Positions 8,550-17,128 of a stretch of 64,000 nucleotides of DNA are shown in pieces. Location of the stretch: the NCBI RefSeq assembly GCF_027922045.1, contig NZ_BSEX01000003.1:159005-223004 (forward strand). Direction: 5' to 3'. Under the pieces are notes generated by a model. That model saw nothing but the letters and a program-made list of their open reading frames with translations, searched no databases and was not told where the DNA came from. Source of the DNA: Microbacterium terregens (GTDB lineage: Bacteria > Pseudomonadota > Alphaproteobacteria > Sphingomonadales > Sphingomonadaceae). Every line of letters starts with the position of its first letter. Within the stretch, counting starts at the first letter, position 1. The translations under genes were made by a program, and so were the position numbers.

Positions 8550-9227
8550 TCAGCGCTTGAACGGATCGATGAAGGCCGGGGCGGGCTCGGCAGTCTCGCC
8601 GTTCGCCAGTGCCTCGGCATCGCGCACCGCCTGCTGCCGCTCGTTGCGCAGCTGCTCCAGCAGTGCCTCGCGGTCGCCCTCCAAGCGCGTGTCGGTCGGC
8701 GCTTCCATGCCCGCGGCCTTGGCGGCCTTGGTCACCAGTGCATCGAGCTCCCGCTGCGAGCACAGGCCGAGCGTGACCGGATCCTTCGGCACGATGTTGC
8801 CGATGTTCCAGTGCGTACGGTCGCGGATCGCGGCGATGGTGGTGCGCGTGGTGCCGATCAGCTTGCCGATCGCGCCGTCCGAGATCTCCGGATGGTTGCG
8901 GATGATCCAGGCGATGCCGTCCGGCTTGTCCTGGCGCTTCGACACCGGGGTGTAGCGCGGCCCCTTGGTGCGGCGGACCTGCTCGGGACCCTTCTGGATC
9001 TTGAGGCGATAGTTCGGATCGGCCTGGCCCTTTTCGATCTCGTCTTGCGTCAGTTCGTGGGCGCGAACCGGATCGCGGCCGGTGAGCTTGGTTGCGGCAG
9101 TGTCGTCGGCGATCGCCTGCACTTCCAGGATGTGCAGGCCGCAGAAGTCGGCGATCTGCTCGAACGACAGCGACGTGTTATCGACCAGCCAGGAAGCGGT
9201 CGCATGCGGCATCAACGGCTGGGCCAC
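8550..9227 (-). CDS. trcR: cell cycle transcriptional regulator TrcR (DUF1013)
   Basis: 225 residues matching the conserved alphaproteobacterial DUF1013 family, now called TrcR. Typical blocks are ATASWLVDNTSLSFEQIADF with a helix-turn-helix-like element at the N terminus, DPNYRLKIQKGPEQVRRTKG, YTPVSKRQDKPDGIAW, and a second helix-turn-helix at EISDGAIGKLIGTTRTTI. The family has been linked to cell-cycle-related transcription in alphaproteobacteria; its targets are not evident here. The C-terminal 50 residues are a charged helix. It stands in its own unit, downstream of a hairpin ending the flotillin operon. Confidence 0.85.
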   Translation of the reverse strand: MAQPLMPHATASWLVDNTSLSFEQIADFCGLHILEVQAIADDTAATKLTGRDPVRAHELTQDEIEKGQADPNYRLKIQKGPEQVRRTKGPRYTPVSKRQDKPDGIAWIIRNHPEISDGAIGKLIGTTRTTIAAIRDRTHWNIGNIVPKDPVTLGLCSQRELDALVTKAAKAAGMEAPTDTRLEGDREALLEQLRNERQQAVRDAEALANGETAEPAPAFIDPFKR

Positions 9228-9240
9228 GGCAGTTCTCCAG

Positions 9241-9272
9241 AAACAATAAGGGCCACCCCTCGCGGGGTGGCC
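9241..9272 (-). terminator. probable terminator of the flotillin/YqiJ operon
   Basis: A perfect 9-bp stem (GGCCACCCC/GGGGTGGCC, 9251-9272) with a 4-base loop, followed on the minus strand by the T-rich stretch CTTATTGTTT. It lies about 150 bases after the flotillin-like gene and just before trcR. Confidence 0.6.
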
Positions 9273-9423
9273 GTATCCGGAACAGACTTAGTGCGCGAAG
9301 TGGACAGAGGCAAGCACAGCTGCCGGCAAAGCGTTATTCCGGCAATGCTTTGCGAAAAGGGGCGCGGGTCCGATCAGACCGCCCTGCGCAGGAGCAACAC
9401 CGCTTCCCCTTCGCTTGGCGCCG

Positions 9424-11136
9424 CTACTCCGCCGCAGCCGGCAGGTCCGCCGCGGCTGGCGTCACCGGACCGCTGGCCGTAAGCGCCGCGCCCCTTACCA
9501 GCCCGTCCAGCGAGCCGCCGTCGAAACCGAGCTCCTTCATCAGCCCGTCGATCATCGGCGCCTGCGCGCGATAGCGGAGCGCCGCCTGCACCGCGGAGTT
9601 GGCGAGGTTGCGATCGCCGCCGTCCGCGGCGACACCCGCCCCCGCCGTCCCACCGGCGCCGGTCAACCCGTCGACCTGGACGATCTTGATGCTGTCGATC
9701 GCCTCCAGCGGCTTGGATGCCTCACGGATGACCTCCGGCAGCACCTTCAGAAGCGCGAGCTTGGTCTGGAGCGACACCTGGTCCGACGACAGCAGGTTCG
9801 CCGCTTCGTTGACCGCACGCTGGCCGGCGGCCTCCACTTCGAAGCGGACGCGGTCGGCCTCGGCGCGCAGCTTGGCGGCCTCCGCCTCGCCCTCTGCGGC
9901 AAGGCGCGCGGCCTCGGCGCGGTCGGCGGCGGCCTGCTTCTCGGCCTCTGCCTCGACGCGGATGCGGATCGCCGCGCGTTCGGCCTCCCGCGCGGCGTCG
10001 ATCAGCTCGATGCGCTTGGTACGCTCGGCGATCTCGGTCTCGCGGCTGGTCGACACCTGTTCCTCGGCCGCCACCGCATCGGCGCGCGCCTTGTCGGCCT
10101 CGGCGCGAGCCTGGCTCTCGTCGCGGCTCTTGTTCTGCACGGCGATCTGCTGCTCCTGGCGGGCGAGTTCGAGCGCCTGTTCCTGGGCGATGCGCGCTTC
10201 CTTGATCGCGCGATCGGCCTCGATCTGCTGCGCGTCGATCTGGCGCTTGGCCTCGATCCGTGCGGCATCCGCCTCGCGCTGGCGGGCGGCCTGCTCGCGC
10301 GCGACCTCGGCCGCCTGCTCGGCGCGGCGCACCTCCAGCTCGCGCTCCTGCTCGAGCCGGGCGAACTCCTGGTCGCGGCCGATCAGGAACGACTGGCGTG
10401 CCGCTTCCAGGTTCTTGGTCTCGATCTGGACGCGCGTGTCCTGCTCGATGTCGTTGCGCGCCTTCTTGCGCAGCTCGATCTGCTCGGTGAGCTTGGTCAG
10501 GCCCTCGGCGTCGAACGCATTGTTGGCGTTGAAGTGCTCGATCGACGTCTGGTCGAGGCCGGTAAGGGAGACGCTCTCCAGCTCCAGGCCGTTCATCGCC
10601 AGATCGGCCGACGAGACCTGCTGCACCTTCTGCACGAATTCGCTGCGCTGCTCGTGCAGCTGCGCCATGGTCATGCCGGCCGCCACCGAGCGCAGCGCGT
10701 CGACGAACTTACCCTCGACCAGTTCCTTGAGTGCATCGGGGTGCATGGTCCGCATGCCCAGCGTCTGCGCGGCGATCGCGATCGAATGGGCGTCCGGCTT
10801 CACGCGGACGTAGAACTCGGCCTTCACGTCGATCCGCAGCCGGTCGAGCGTGATGAGCGCATCGCTGTTCTTGCGTTCCACCGCCAGCCGCACGGTGTTC
10901 ATGTTGACCGGCATCGTCTCGTGAAACACCGGCAGCACCAGCGCACCGCCGTTGATGACCACCTTTTCCCCGCCGGCGCCGGTGCGGACGAAGCCGATCT
11001 CCTTCGAGGCGCGCTTGTAGAGCTTGGCGAACAACAGGCCGATCACCAGCAGCAGGATCAGCGCTGCCCCGGCCACGATGCCGACCGTGGTCAGCATTCC
11101 GGACTCGGGCACCACCACGTCGGTATTCATCGTCAC
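9424..11136 (-). CDS. flotillin-like protein (YqiK/FloT type)
   Basis: 570 residues. One membrane segment lies near the N terminus (about residues 15-40, IVAGAALILLLVIGLLF). An SPFH/Band 7 domain follows (about 45-220, with VFHETMPVNMNTVRL and LRIDVKAEFYVRV). Next is a long coiled coil rich in A, E, R and Q (about 240-460), then a C-terminal flotillin-type helical region with LALLKVLPEVIREASKPL. Flotillins scaffold functional membrane microdomains. The start may instead be the ATG two codons in (11130). The gene overlaps the upstream YqiJ-like gene by 4 bases (ATGA), the usual partner arrangement of YqiJ-YqiK, so they are translated from one message. Confidence 0.88.
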   Translation of the reverse strand: MTMNTDVVVPESGMLTTVGIVAGAALILLLVIGLLFAKLYKRASKEIGFVRTGAGGEKVVINGGALVLPVFHETMPVNMNTVRLAVERKNSDALITLDRLRIDVKAEFYVRVKPDAHSIAIAAQTLGMRTMHPDALKELVEGKFVDALRSVAAGMTMAQLHEQRSEFVQKVQQVSSADLAMNGLELESVSLTGLDQTSIEHFNANNAFDAEGLTKLTEQIELRKKARNDIEQDTRVQIETKNLEAARQSFLIGRDQEFARLEQERELEVRRAEQAAEVAREQAARQREADAARIEAKRQIDAQQIEADRAIKEARIAQEQALELARQEQQIAVQNKSRDESQARAEADKARADAVAAEEQVSTSRETEIAERTKRIELIDAAREAERAAIRIRVEAEAEKQAAADRAEAARLAAEGEAEAAKLRAEADRVRFEVEAAGQRAVNEAANLLSSDQVSLQTKLALLKVLPEVIREASKPLEAIDSIKIVQVDGLTGAGGTAGAGVAADGGDRNLANSAVQAALRYRAQAPMIDGLMKELGFDGGSLDGLVRGAALTASGPVTPAAADLPAAAE

Positions 11137-11750
11137 GCTCCTAGCTGGGGCAACTTGTGATCGCCGCGAGAAATGGCGCGGAACACGTCGTTCTCGCGCC
11201 GGACGAGCAGCACCTGCTCGCCCTCTTCAAAGATCTGTCCGGGGTTGTCGGGTTCGACCATGACGTAGTGCGGCTGCCCGTGACGGTCCTCGACCCGAGC
11301 CCGGGCAGGCGCGCCGGGAACTGCACGACCGATCACGATCCGGGCGAAGCGACCGACCAGCTCCTCGAGCAGGATCGCGGTGGTGTGGTCTTGCGGAAGC
11401 ACCCGCGCCAGGCCGCGCGCGGCGAGCCCGGTGAGCGGCAGTGCGGCGATGCCCGCGACCGGCACGGCGACCCAGCCGCTCAGCAGAGCGCCCGTCCAAT
11501 CGAGCGCTGCCTGTTCACCCAGCAGCCCGATCGAGCCGAAGATCCCGAGGAACAGGACCAGCAGCATCAGCAGCGGCACTCGGCCAACCCCGAGCCACGA
11601 CAGCAGGTCGCCACCCATGTCGGCGTCCAGATCCGCATCGGCATCCAGCTCGACGCCGAAGCCGATCAACTGCACCAGTCCGATCAACAGCATCAGAACA
11701 AGCGCCGCAGTAAAGGCGATGTTCTGCGGCAGGCCCAGAAACTCGAGCAA
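11133..11750 (-). CDS. YqiJ-like membrane protein with OB-fold domain
   Basis: 205 residues. There are about three membrane segments in the first 120 residues (FTAALVLMLLIGLVQLIGFG; LLMLLVLFLGIFGSIGLL; WVAVPVAGIAALPL), then a cytosolic NfeD-like/OB-fold domain (RFARIVIGRAVPGAPARARV ... NPGQIFEEGEQVLLV). In other bacteria this family is encoded with flotillins and is thought to work with them in membrane organisation. It is first in a two-gene operon with the flotillin. Confidence 0.8.
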   Translation of the reverse strand: MLEFLGLPQNIAFTAALVLMLLIGLVQLIGFGVELDADADLDADMGGDLLSWLGVGRVPLLMLLVLFLGIFGSIGLLGEQAALDWTGALLSGWVAVPVAGIAALPLTGLAARGLARVLPQDHTTAILLEELVGRFARIVIGRAVPGAPARARVEDRHGQPHYVMVEPDNPGQIFEEGEQVLLVRRENDVFRAISRGDHKLPQLGA

Positions 11751-11938
11751 CTCCCCCTCCCCGATTCGAAGTCGAGCTTAGGGGTGCTTCTATTCACACT
11801 CTAGCGGAATCGGATCGACGCGGCGGAAGTCGCAGACGGTGCCCCCGCGGCTTTTCCTTGTCCGGTTGCGGCTTTGGTGGTTGTAGGCAGGCGCGGCGTA
11901 TCGCGCCGCCGACGAGGCACCAACGAAGAGGGCCGTAC

Positions 11939-13135
11939 GTGATCACTTCCCAAGACGTCCACGCAGCCGCTACCCGGATCGCCGGCAAGGTGATCCGCAC
12001 CCCCGTGGTGCACAGCGATGCGATTAGCCGGATTACCGGCGCGGACGTCTGGCTCAAGCTGGATACGCTGCAGGTCACCGGCGCGTTCAAGGAGCGCGGC
12101 GCCGCCAATCGCCTCGCGCTGCTCTCCGCAGAAGAACGGGCTGCCGGGGTCGTCGCGATGTCGGCAGGCAACCATGCCCAGGCGGTCGCGCGCCACGCAG
12201 CGCTGCTCGGCATCCGCGCGGTGATCGTGATGCCAGCCTTCACCCCCTCCACCAAGGTCACCCGCACCGCGCGTTGGGGCGCCGAGGTCGTGCTGCACGG
12301 GACGACCCTGGCCGAGGCCGCCGCCCACGCCCACCATCTCGCCAGCGAGCAAGGGCTGGTGTTCGTTCACCCCTACGACGACGACGCGGTGATCGCGGGC
12401 CAGGGGACGCTCGCGCTCGAATTGATCGAGGATGTGCCCGAACTCGACACGCTGGCGATCCCGGTGGGAGGCGGCGGGCTGGTCGCAGGCGCCGCGCTCG
12501 CAGCGGAGGGCGCCGGTCGCCCGATCGTCACCTATGGCGTCGAGGTCGAAAGCTATGCGGCCATGGCGCAGGAACTGGCGGGCACGCCCGTCAGCGTCGG
12601 CGGCGCCACGGTGGCGGAAGGCATTGCCGTCCGCGACGTCGGTCGCAAGCCGCTGGAGATCGTGCGCCAGCTGGTGGAGCAGGTGCTGACCGTGCCCGAA
12701 CGCGCGATCGAGAGCGCGATCGCGCTCTTGGCCGAGGAAGCCAAGATCGTTGCCGAGGGCGCAGGGGCGACCGGCGTCGCCGCGCTGCTGACCTATCCGG
12801 AGCTGTTCCGTGGCCGCAAGGTCGGGGTGCCGGTGTGCGGGGCGAACATCGACAATCGCGCGCTCGCCAATGTGCTCCAGCGGGTGATGGTGCGCGACGG
12901 GCGGCTGATGCGACTGATCCTCGACATCCCCGACCGCCCGGGCGTGCTCGGCGAGATCTCCACGCGGATCGGTGCAGCCGGGGCCAACATCATCGAGGTG
13001 TCACACCACCGGCTCTTCACCTCCCCCAGCGTCCAGGCGGCGCGACTGGAGGTGATGTTCGAGGCACGCGACGCGACCCACAGCGATGCCGTGGTGGCCG
13101 CGCTGCAGGAGCATTATGCCGTAACGCGGCTGTAG
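11939..13135 (+). CDS. ilvA: threonine ammonia-lyase (threonine dehydratase)
   Basis: 398 residues from GTG 11939, preceded by a GAAGAGG ribosome site; the frame upstream has no family similarity. The PLP-dependent fold is clear: lysine 51 in GAFKERGAAN, SAGNHAQAVARHA, and the phosphate-binding glycine loop PVGGGGLVAGA. The C-terminal 75 residues form one ACT domain (LILDIPDRPGVLGEIS), giving the roughly 400-residue single-ACT form rather than the long two-ACT biosynthetic form. It deaminates L-threonine to 2-oxobutanoate, feeding isoleucine synthesis or threonine breakdown. No other ilv gene is adjacent, so biosynthetic versus catabolic use cannot be decided. Confidence 0.88.
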   Translation: MITSQDVHAAATRIAGKVIRTPVVHSDAISRITGADVWLKLDTLQVTGAFKERGAANRLALLSAEERAAGVVAMSAGNHAQAVARHAALLGIRAVIVMPAFTPSTKVTRTARWGAEVVLHGTTLAEAAAHAHHLASEQGLVFVHPYDDDAVIAGQGTLALELIEDVPELDTLAIPVGGGGLVAGAALAAEGAGRPIVTYGVEVESYAAMAQELAGTPVSVGGATVAEGIAVRDVGRKPLEIVRQLVEQVLTVPERAIESAIALLAEEAKIVAEGAGATGVAALLTYPELFRGRKVGVPVCGANIDNRALANVLQRVMVRDGRLMRLILDIPDRPGVLGEISTRIGAAGANIIEVSHHRLFTSPSVQAARLEVMFEARDATHSDAVVAALQEHYAVTRL

Positions 13136-13153
13136 GGGAGATTACTTCGGAGG

Positions 13154-13266
13154 CCCGTTCGTCCTGAGTAGCCATTGAGCGAAGTCGAAATGGCGTATCG
13201 AAGGACCTGCGCAGGTGCTTCGATACGGGTCTTCGACTTCGCTCAGCCCCTACTCAGCACGAACGG
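13154..13266. repeat. dispersed inverted-repeat element, copy A
   Basis: A 113-base palindromic element whose ends are CGTTCGTCCTGAGTA and TACTCAGCACGAACG, with inner arms around CTTCGATACG. It is nearly identical to the element at 31528-31639, which lies in the opposite orientation. The two differ mainly in the central loop and one short block of the distal arm. It fills the space between the convergent ilvA and quinone oxidoreductase genes and may also serve as a 3' stem-loop. It resembles REP/MITE-like repeats of sphingomonads. Confidence 0.85.
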
Positions 13267-13295
13267 ATCGGTGGGCGGTCAAAAAGGAGCGCCAC

Positions 13296-14315
13296 CTACG
13301 CCCCCATCGTCAGCACGATCTTGCCGACGTGGTCGCCCGCCTCCATGCGGCGGTGCGCCTCTGCGGCTTGCGAGAGCGGAAAGCTGCGGTCCATCAGCGG
13401 GCGCAGCTTGCCCTCCGCCACGAACGGCCAGACCAGGCGCTCGATCTCCTCGGCGACCAGCGTCTTGAACTCGGCATCGCGCGGGCGCAGCGTCGAACCG
13501 GTCAGCGTCAGGCGGCGGCGCATCACCTGCCAGATCGGGATGGTCGCCTCCGCGCCACGCTGCACCGCGATCGAGACGTGGCGCCCGTCCTCGGCCAGGC
13601 ACTTCAGGTTGCGCGGCACATAGTCGCCGCCGACCATGTCGAGCACCGCCGCGACGCCCGCGCCGCCGGTGATCGCCTTGACCCGCTCGACGAAGTCCTC
13701 GGTCTTGTAGTTGATCGCGTGGGTCGCGCCATGCGCCAGCGCCGCCTCTGCCTTGTCGTCCGAGCCGACCGTCACGATGATCTCGACCCCGAACAGCGCG
13801 CACAGGCTGATCGCCATAGTGCCGATGCCGCTGGTGCCACCATGGACGAGCACCGTGTCCCCAGCCTGGACATAGGCGCGCTCAAACAGGTTGGTCCACA
13901 CGGTGAACAGCGTCTCCGGCAGCGCCGCGGCCTCTGCCATCGAAAGTCCCTCGGGAACCGGCAGGCACTGGCCAGCGGGTGCCAGCGCATATTCGGCATA
14001 GCCGCCGCCGGCCAGCAGCGCGCAGACGGCGGCACCGATCAGGCTTTGGTCCGCGCCCTCCCCGACCGCGGCGACCGTGCCGGCAACCTCAAGCCCGGGG
14101 ATGGACGGCGCGCCAGGCGGCGGCGGGTAATTGCCCGCGCGCTGGAGCAGGTCGGGCCGGTTCACGCCTGCCGCCGCGACCCGGATCAGCACCTCGCCGG
14201 GCCCCGGCTGTGGCACCGGACGTTCGATCGGCACCAGCACCTCGGGCCCGCCCGCCACCTCCGGGTCGATCGCGATCATGGTACCCGGAATGCTCTCGGG
14301 AAGGTTCATCGGCAT
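13296..14315 (-). CDS. zinc-free NAD(P)H:quinone oxidoreductase (PIG3/QOR-like MDR family)
   Basis: 339 residues. The GroES-like N-terminal domain (PGPGEVLIRVAAAGVNRPDL, SIPGLEVAGTVAAVG) is followed by a Rossmann domain with the NADPH loop VLVHGGTSGIGTMAI. The typical QOR segment LPETLFTVWTNLF is present. The cysteine/histidine zinc ligands of alcohol dehydrogenases are absent, as expected for quinone reductases. The start chosen (ATG 14315) follows an AAGGGAG ribosome site; a second ATG two codons later fits equally. Physiological substrate is unknown. Confidence 0.85.
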   Translation of the reverse strand: MPMNLPESIPGTMIAIDPEVAGGPEVLVPIERPVPQPGPGEVLIRVAAAGVNRPDLLQRAGNYPPPPGAPSIPGLEVAGTVAAVGEGADQSLIGAAVCALLAGGGYAEYALAPAGQCLPVPEGLSMAEAAALPETLFTVWTNLFERAYVQAGDTVLVHGGTSGIGTMAISLCALFGVEIIVTVGSDDKAEAALAHGATHAINYKTEDFVERVKAITGGAGVAAVLDMVGGDYVPRNLKCLAEDGRHVSIAVQRGAEATIPIWQVMRRRLTLTGSTLRPRDAEFKTLVAEEIERLVWPFVAEGKLRPLMDRSFPLSQAAEAHRRMEAGDHVGKIVLTMGA

Positions 14316-14382
14316 CTGGCTCCCTTTGCTTCCCCGCGCGTTGCCCAGCGTTATTGACATCGCGCAAAGGAGGGTCAACGCT

Positions 14383-14586
14383 GTGCCGATGGACGCCGAG
14401 GAATTTCTGCCGCGTCGCAAGGACGATCCGCTGGCGCAGCTGGCCCGCGAGGACCTGGACCCGTTGTCGGTCGCGGAGCTTCACGCACGCATCGCGGCGC
14501 TGGAGGCGGAGATCGCCCGGTGCCGAAGCCAGGTTGAGCGGGCGACGACCCATCGGGCCAGCGCCGACGCGCTCTTTCGAAGGTGA
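14383..14586 (+). CDS. DUF1192 family small protein
   Basis: 67 residues, starting at GTG 14383. That codon lies 8 bases after a near-perfect AAAGGAGGG ribosome site, whereas the ATG two codons later would be too far. The sequence has the alphaproteobacterial DUF1192 pattern: DPLAQLAREDLDPLSVAELH followed by a short heptad-like helix (RIAALEAEIARC). It is probably a small cytoplasmic coiled-coil protein of unknown role. It diverges from the quinone oxidoreductase gene with only about 67 bases between starts. Confidence 0.85.
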   Translation: MPMDAEEFLPRRKDDPLAQLAREDLDPLSVAELHARIAALEAEIARCRSQVERATTHRASADALFRR

Positions 14587-14719
14587 CCATCGGGGCGCTG
14601 GTCACGGGAACGTTCCTGGAACGCCGGGGCCGGCAGCCGCTTGATGTGGGCCCCTTGCGTTCCGACATAGATGCAAACGGCCGATGCACGCTCGTCGGCC
14701 CGGTTGGAGTATCCGTCTG

Positions 14720-17032
14720 ATGCCATCCTTTGCCTCCGCCCTCGAAACCACGCTGCACAAGGCGCTCGAGGCTGCGTCCACCCGCCGGCACGAATATGCC
14801 ACGCTCGAGCACCTGCTGTTCGCGCTGGTGGAGGACGAACATGCGTCCAAGGTCATGAACGCCTGCGGCGTCGACCTGGGCGAACTCAAGGGCACCGTCG
14901 CCCAGTATCTCGACACCGAACTCGACGCGCTGAAGGTCGATTCGGCCACCGATCCCTCGCCCACTTCGGGCTTCCAGCGCGTCGTCCAGCGTGCGATCCT
15001 TCACGTCCAGTCCTCCGGCCGCGACGAAGTGACCGGCGCCAACGTGCTCGTTGCGCTGTTTTCCGAACGCGAAAGCTACGCCGTCTACTTCCTCCAGCAG
15101 CAGGACATGAGCAGGCTCGATGCGGTCAGCTATATCAGCCACGGCGTCGGCAAGGGCGGCTCGCCGTCCGAGGCACGCGAAGTGAAGGGCGCGGACGAGG
15201 AAAAGCCCAAGGCCGATCCCAAGGGCAAGGGCGAGAGCGCGCTGAAGCAGTTCTGCGTCGATCTCAACGAAAAGGCGAAGAACGGCAAGGTCGATCCCCT
15301 GATCGGCCGCTCGGCCGAGGTCGATCGGACGGTGCAGATCCTGTGCCGCCGCTCCAAGAACAACCCGCTCTATGTGGGCGATCCCGGCGTCGGCAAGACC
15401 GCCATCGCCGAGGGTCTGGCACGCAAGATCATCGAGGGCGACGTGCCGGAGGTGCTGCTGCCGGCCGTTATCTATTCGCTGGACATGGGCGCACTGCTCG
15501 CAGGCACCCGCTATCGCGGCGACTTCGAGGAGCGGCTGAAGCAGGTCGTGAACGAGCTCGAAAAGCTGCCGCACGCGATCCTGTTCATCGACGAGATCCA
15601 TACGGTGATCGGCGCGGGCGCGACTTCGGGTGGGGCGATGGATGCGTCGAACCTGCTGAAGCCGGCCTTGTCGGGCGGCGCGATCCGCTGCATCGGCTCG
15701 ACCACCTACAAGGAGTTCCGCAACCACTTCGAAAAGGATCGCGCGCTGCTGCGCCGGTTCCAGAAGATCGACGTCAACGAGCCGTCGGTCGAGGACACGA
15801 TCAAGATCCTGACCGGCCTGCGCACCGCGTTCGAGGGGCACCATTCGGTCAAGTACACCCCTGACGCGATCAAGTCGGCGGTGGAGCTGTCGGCGCGCTA
15901 CATCAACGACCGCAAGCTGCCGGACAAGGCGATCGACGTGATCGACGAGGTCGGCGCGATGCAGATGCTGGTGGCGCCGAACAAGCGCAAGAAGACCATC
16001 ACCACCCGCGAAGTGGAGGCGGTGATCGCCACCATGGCGCGCATTCCGCCGAAGTCGGTCTCGACCGACGACACACGCGTGCTCGCCAACCTGGATACCG
16101 ACCTCAAGCGGGTCGTGTTCGGGCAGGATCCGGCGATCGAGGTGCTGTCCTCGGCGATCAAGCTGAGCCGCGCGGGCCTGCGCGATCCCGACAAGCCGAT
16201 CGGCAACTATCTGTTCTCCGGCCCCACGGGCGTCGGCAAGACCGAGGTTGCACGCCAGCTTGCCGAAATTCTGGGCATCCCGCTCCAGCGCTTCGACATG
16301 TCCGAATATATGGAGCGCCACTCGGTCAGCCGGCTGATCGGCGCCCCTCCGGGCTATGTCGGCTATGACCAGGGCGGCCTCTTGACCGACGCGGTCGACC
16401 AGAACCCGCACTCGGTGCTGCTGCTGGACGAGATCGAGAAGGCGCATCCGGACCTGTTCAACATCCTGTTGCAGGTGATGGACAACGGCAAGCTGACGGA
16501 CCACCACGGCAAGACCGTCGATTTCAGGAACACCATCCTGATCATGACGACCAACGCCGGTGCGTCGGACATGGCCAAGGAGTCGATCGGCTTCGGCCAG
16601 ATCAGCCGCGAGGACGTGCAGGAGGAGGCGGTGAAGAAGCTCTTCACGCCGGAGTTCCGCAACCGCCTCGATGCGATCGTGCCGTTCGGGTACCTGCCGA
16701 CCGAAGTGGTCGAGCGCGTGGTGGAGAAGTTCATCCTCCAGCTCGAGCTGCAGCTCGCCGACCGCAATGTCCACATCCACCTGGATGAGGCCGCCAAGGC
16801 GTGGCTGACCGAGCGCGGCTATGACAAGCTCTATGGCGCACGGCCGATGGGTCGCCTGATCCAGGAGAAGATCAAGCAGCCGCTCGCCGAGGAACTGCTG
16901 TTCGGCAAGCTCGTCCATGGCGGCGAGGTGTCGGTGAAGCTCAAGGAGGGTGCGCTCGCCTTCGAGATCACCCCGGCAGCTCCCCGCAAGCCCAAGAAGG
17001 GCGGCCGGGCCAAGGCACCCGCCAAGGCGTAA
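14720..17032 (+). CDS. clpA: ATP-dependent Clp protease ATP-binding subunit ClpA
   Basis: 770 residues from ATG 14720, where the ClpA-typical N terminus (MPSFASALETTLHKAL) begins. The Clp N domain occupies residues 1-145. AAA+ domain D1 has Walker A GDPGVGKTAIAEGLA and Walker B ILFIDEIHTV. Domain D2 has Walker A GPTGVGKTEVARQLA, Walker B VLLLDEIEKAHPDLF and the ClpP-docking tripeptide IGF in ESIGFGQIS. It has no long ClpB-type middle coil, which separates it from ClpB and ClpC. It unfolds substrates for ClpP, including N-degron substrates with ClpS. No clpS lies next to it here. Confidence 0.95.
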   Translation: MPSFASALETTLHKALEAASTRRHEYATLEHLLFALVEDEHASKVMNACGVDLGELKGTVAQYLDTELDALKVDSATDPSPTSGFQRVVQRAILHVQSSGRDEVTGANVLVALFSERESYAVYFLQQQDMSRLDAVSYISHGVGKGGSPSEAREVKGADEEKPKADPKGKGESALKQFCVDLNEKAKNGKVDPLIGRSAEVDRTVQILCRRSKNNPLYVGDPGVGKTAIAEGLARKIIEGDVPEVLLPAVIYSLDMGALLAGTRYRGDFEERLKQVVNELEKLPHAILFIDEIHTVIGAGATSGGAMDASNLLKPALSGGAIRCIGSTTYKEFRNHFEKDRALLRRFQKIDVNEPSVEDTIKILTGLRTAFEGHHSVKYTPDAIKSAVELSARYINDRKLPDKAIDVIDEVGAMQMLVAPNKRKKTITTREVEAVIATMARIPPKSVSTDDTRVLANLDTDLKRVVFGQDPAIEVLSSAIKLSRAGLRDPDKPIGNYLFSGPTGVGKTEVARQLAEILGIPLQRFDMSEYMERHSVSRLIGAPPGYVGYDQGGLLTDAVDQNPHSVLLLDEIEKAHPDLFNILLQVMDNGKLTDHHGKTVDFRNTILIMTTNAGASDMAKESIGFGQISREDVQEEAVKKLFTPEFRNRLDAIVPFGYLPTEVVERVVEKFILQLELQLADRNVHIHLDEAAKAWLTERGYDKLYGARPMGRLIQEKIKQPLAEELLFGKLVHGGEVSVKLKEGALAFEITPAAPRKPKKGGRAKAPAKA

Positions 17033-17041
17033 CCAATGTCC

Positions 17042-17075
17042 GGCCCCGGTCCTCGCGACCGGGGCCCGACTTTTT
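17042..17075 (+). terminator. rho-independent terminator of clpA
   Basis: A perfect 10-bp stem (GGCCCCGGTC/GACCGGGGCC) with a 5-base loop, followed 4 bases later by TTTTT, starting 10 bases after the clpA stop. Confidence 0.85.
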
Positions 17076-17128
17076 CCCTTCTCCGCGCTTAACGGATTTT
17101 TCGCACCGCGCGCGATAGGTCCGATCGC

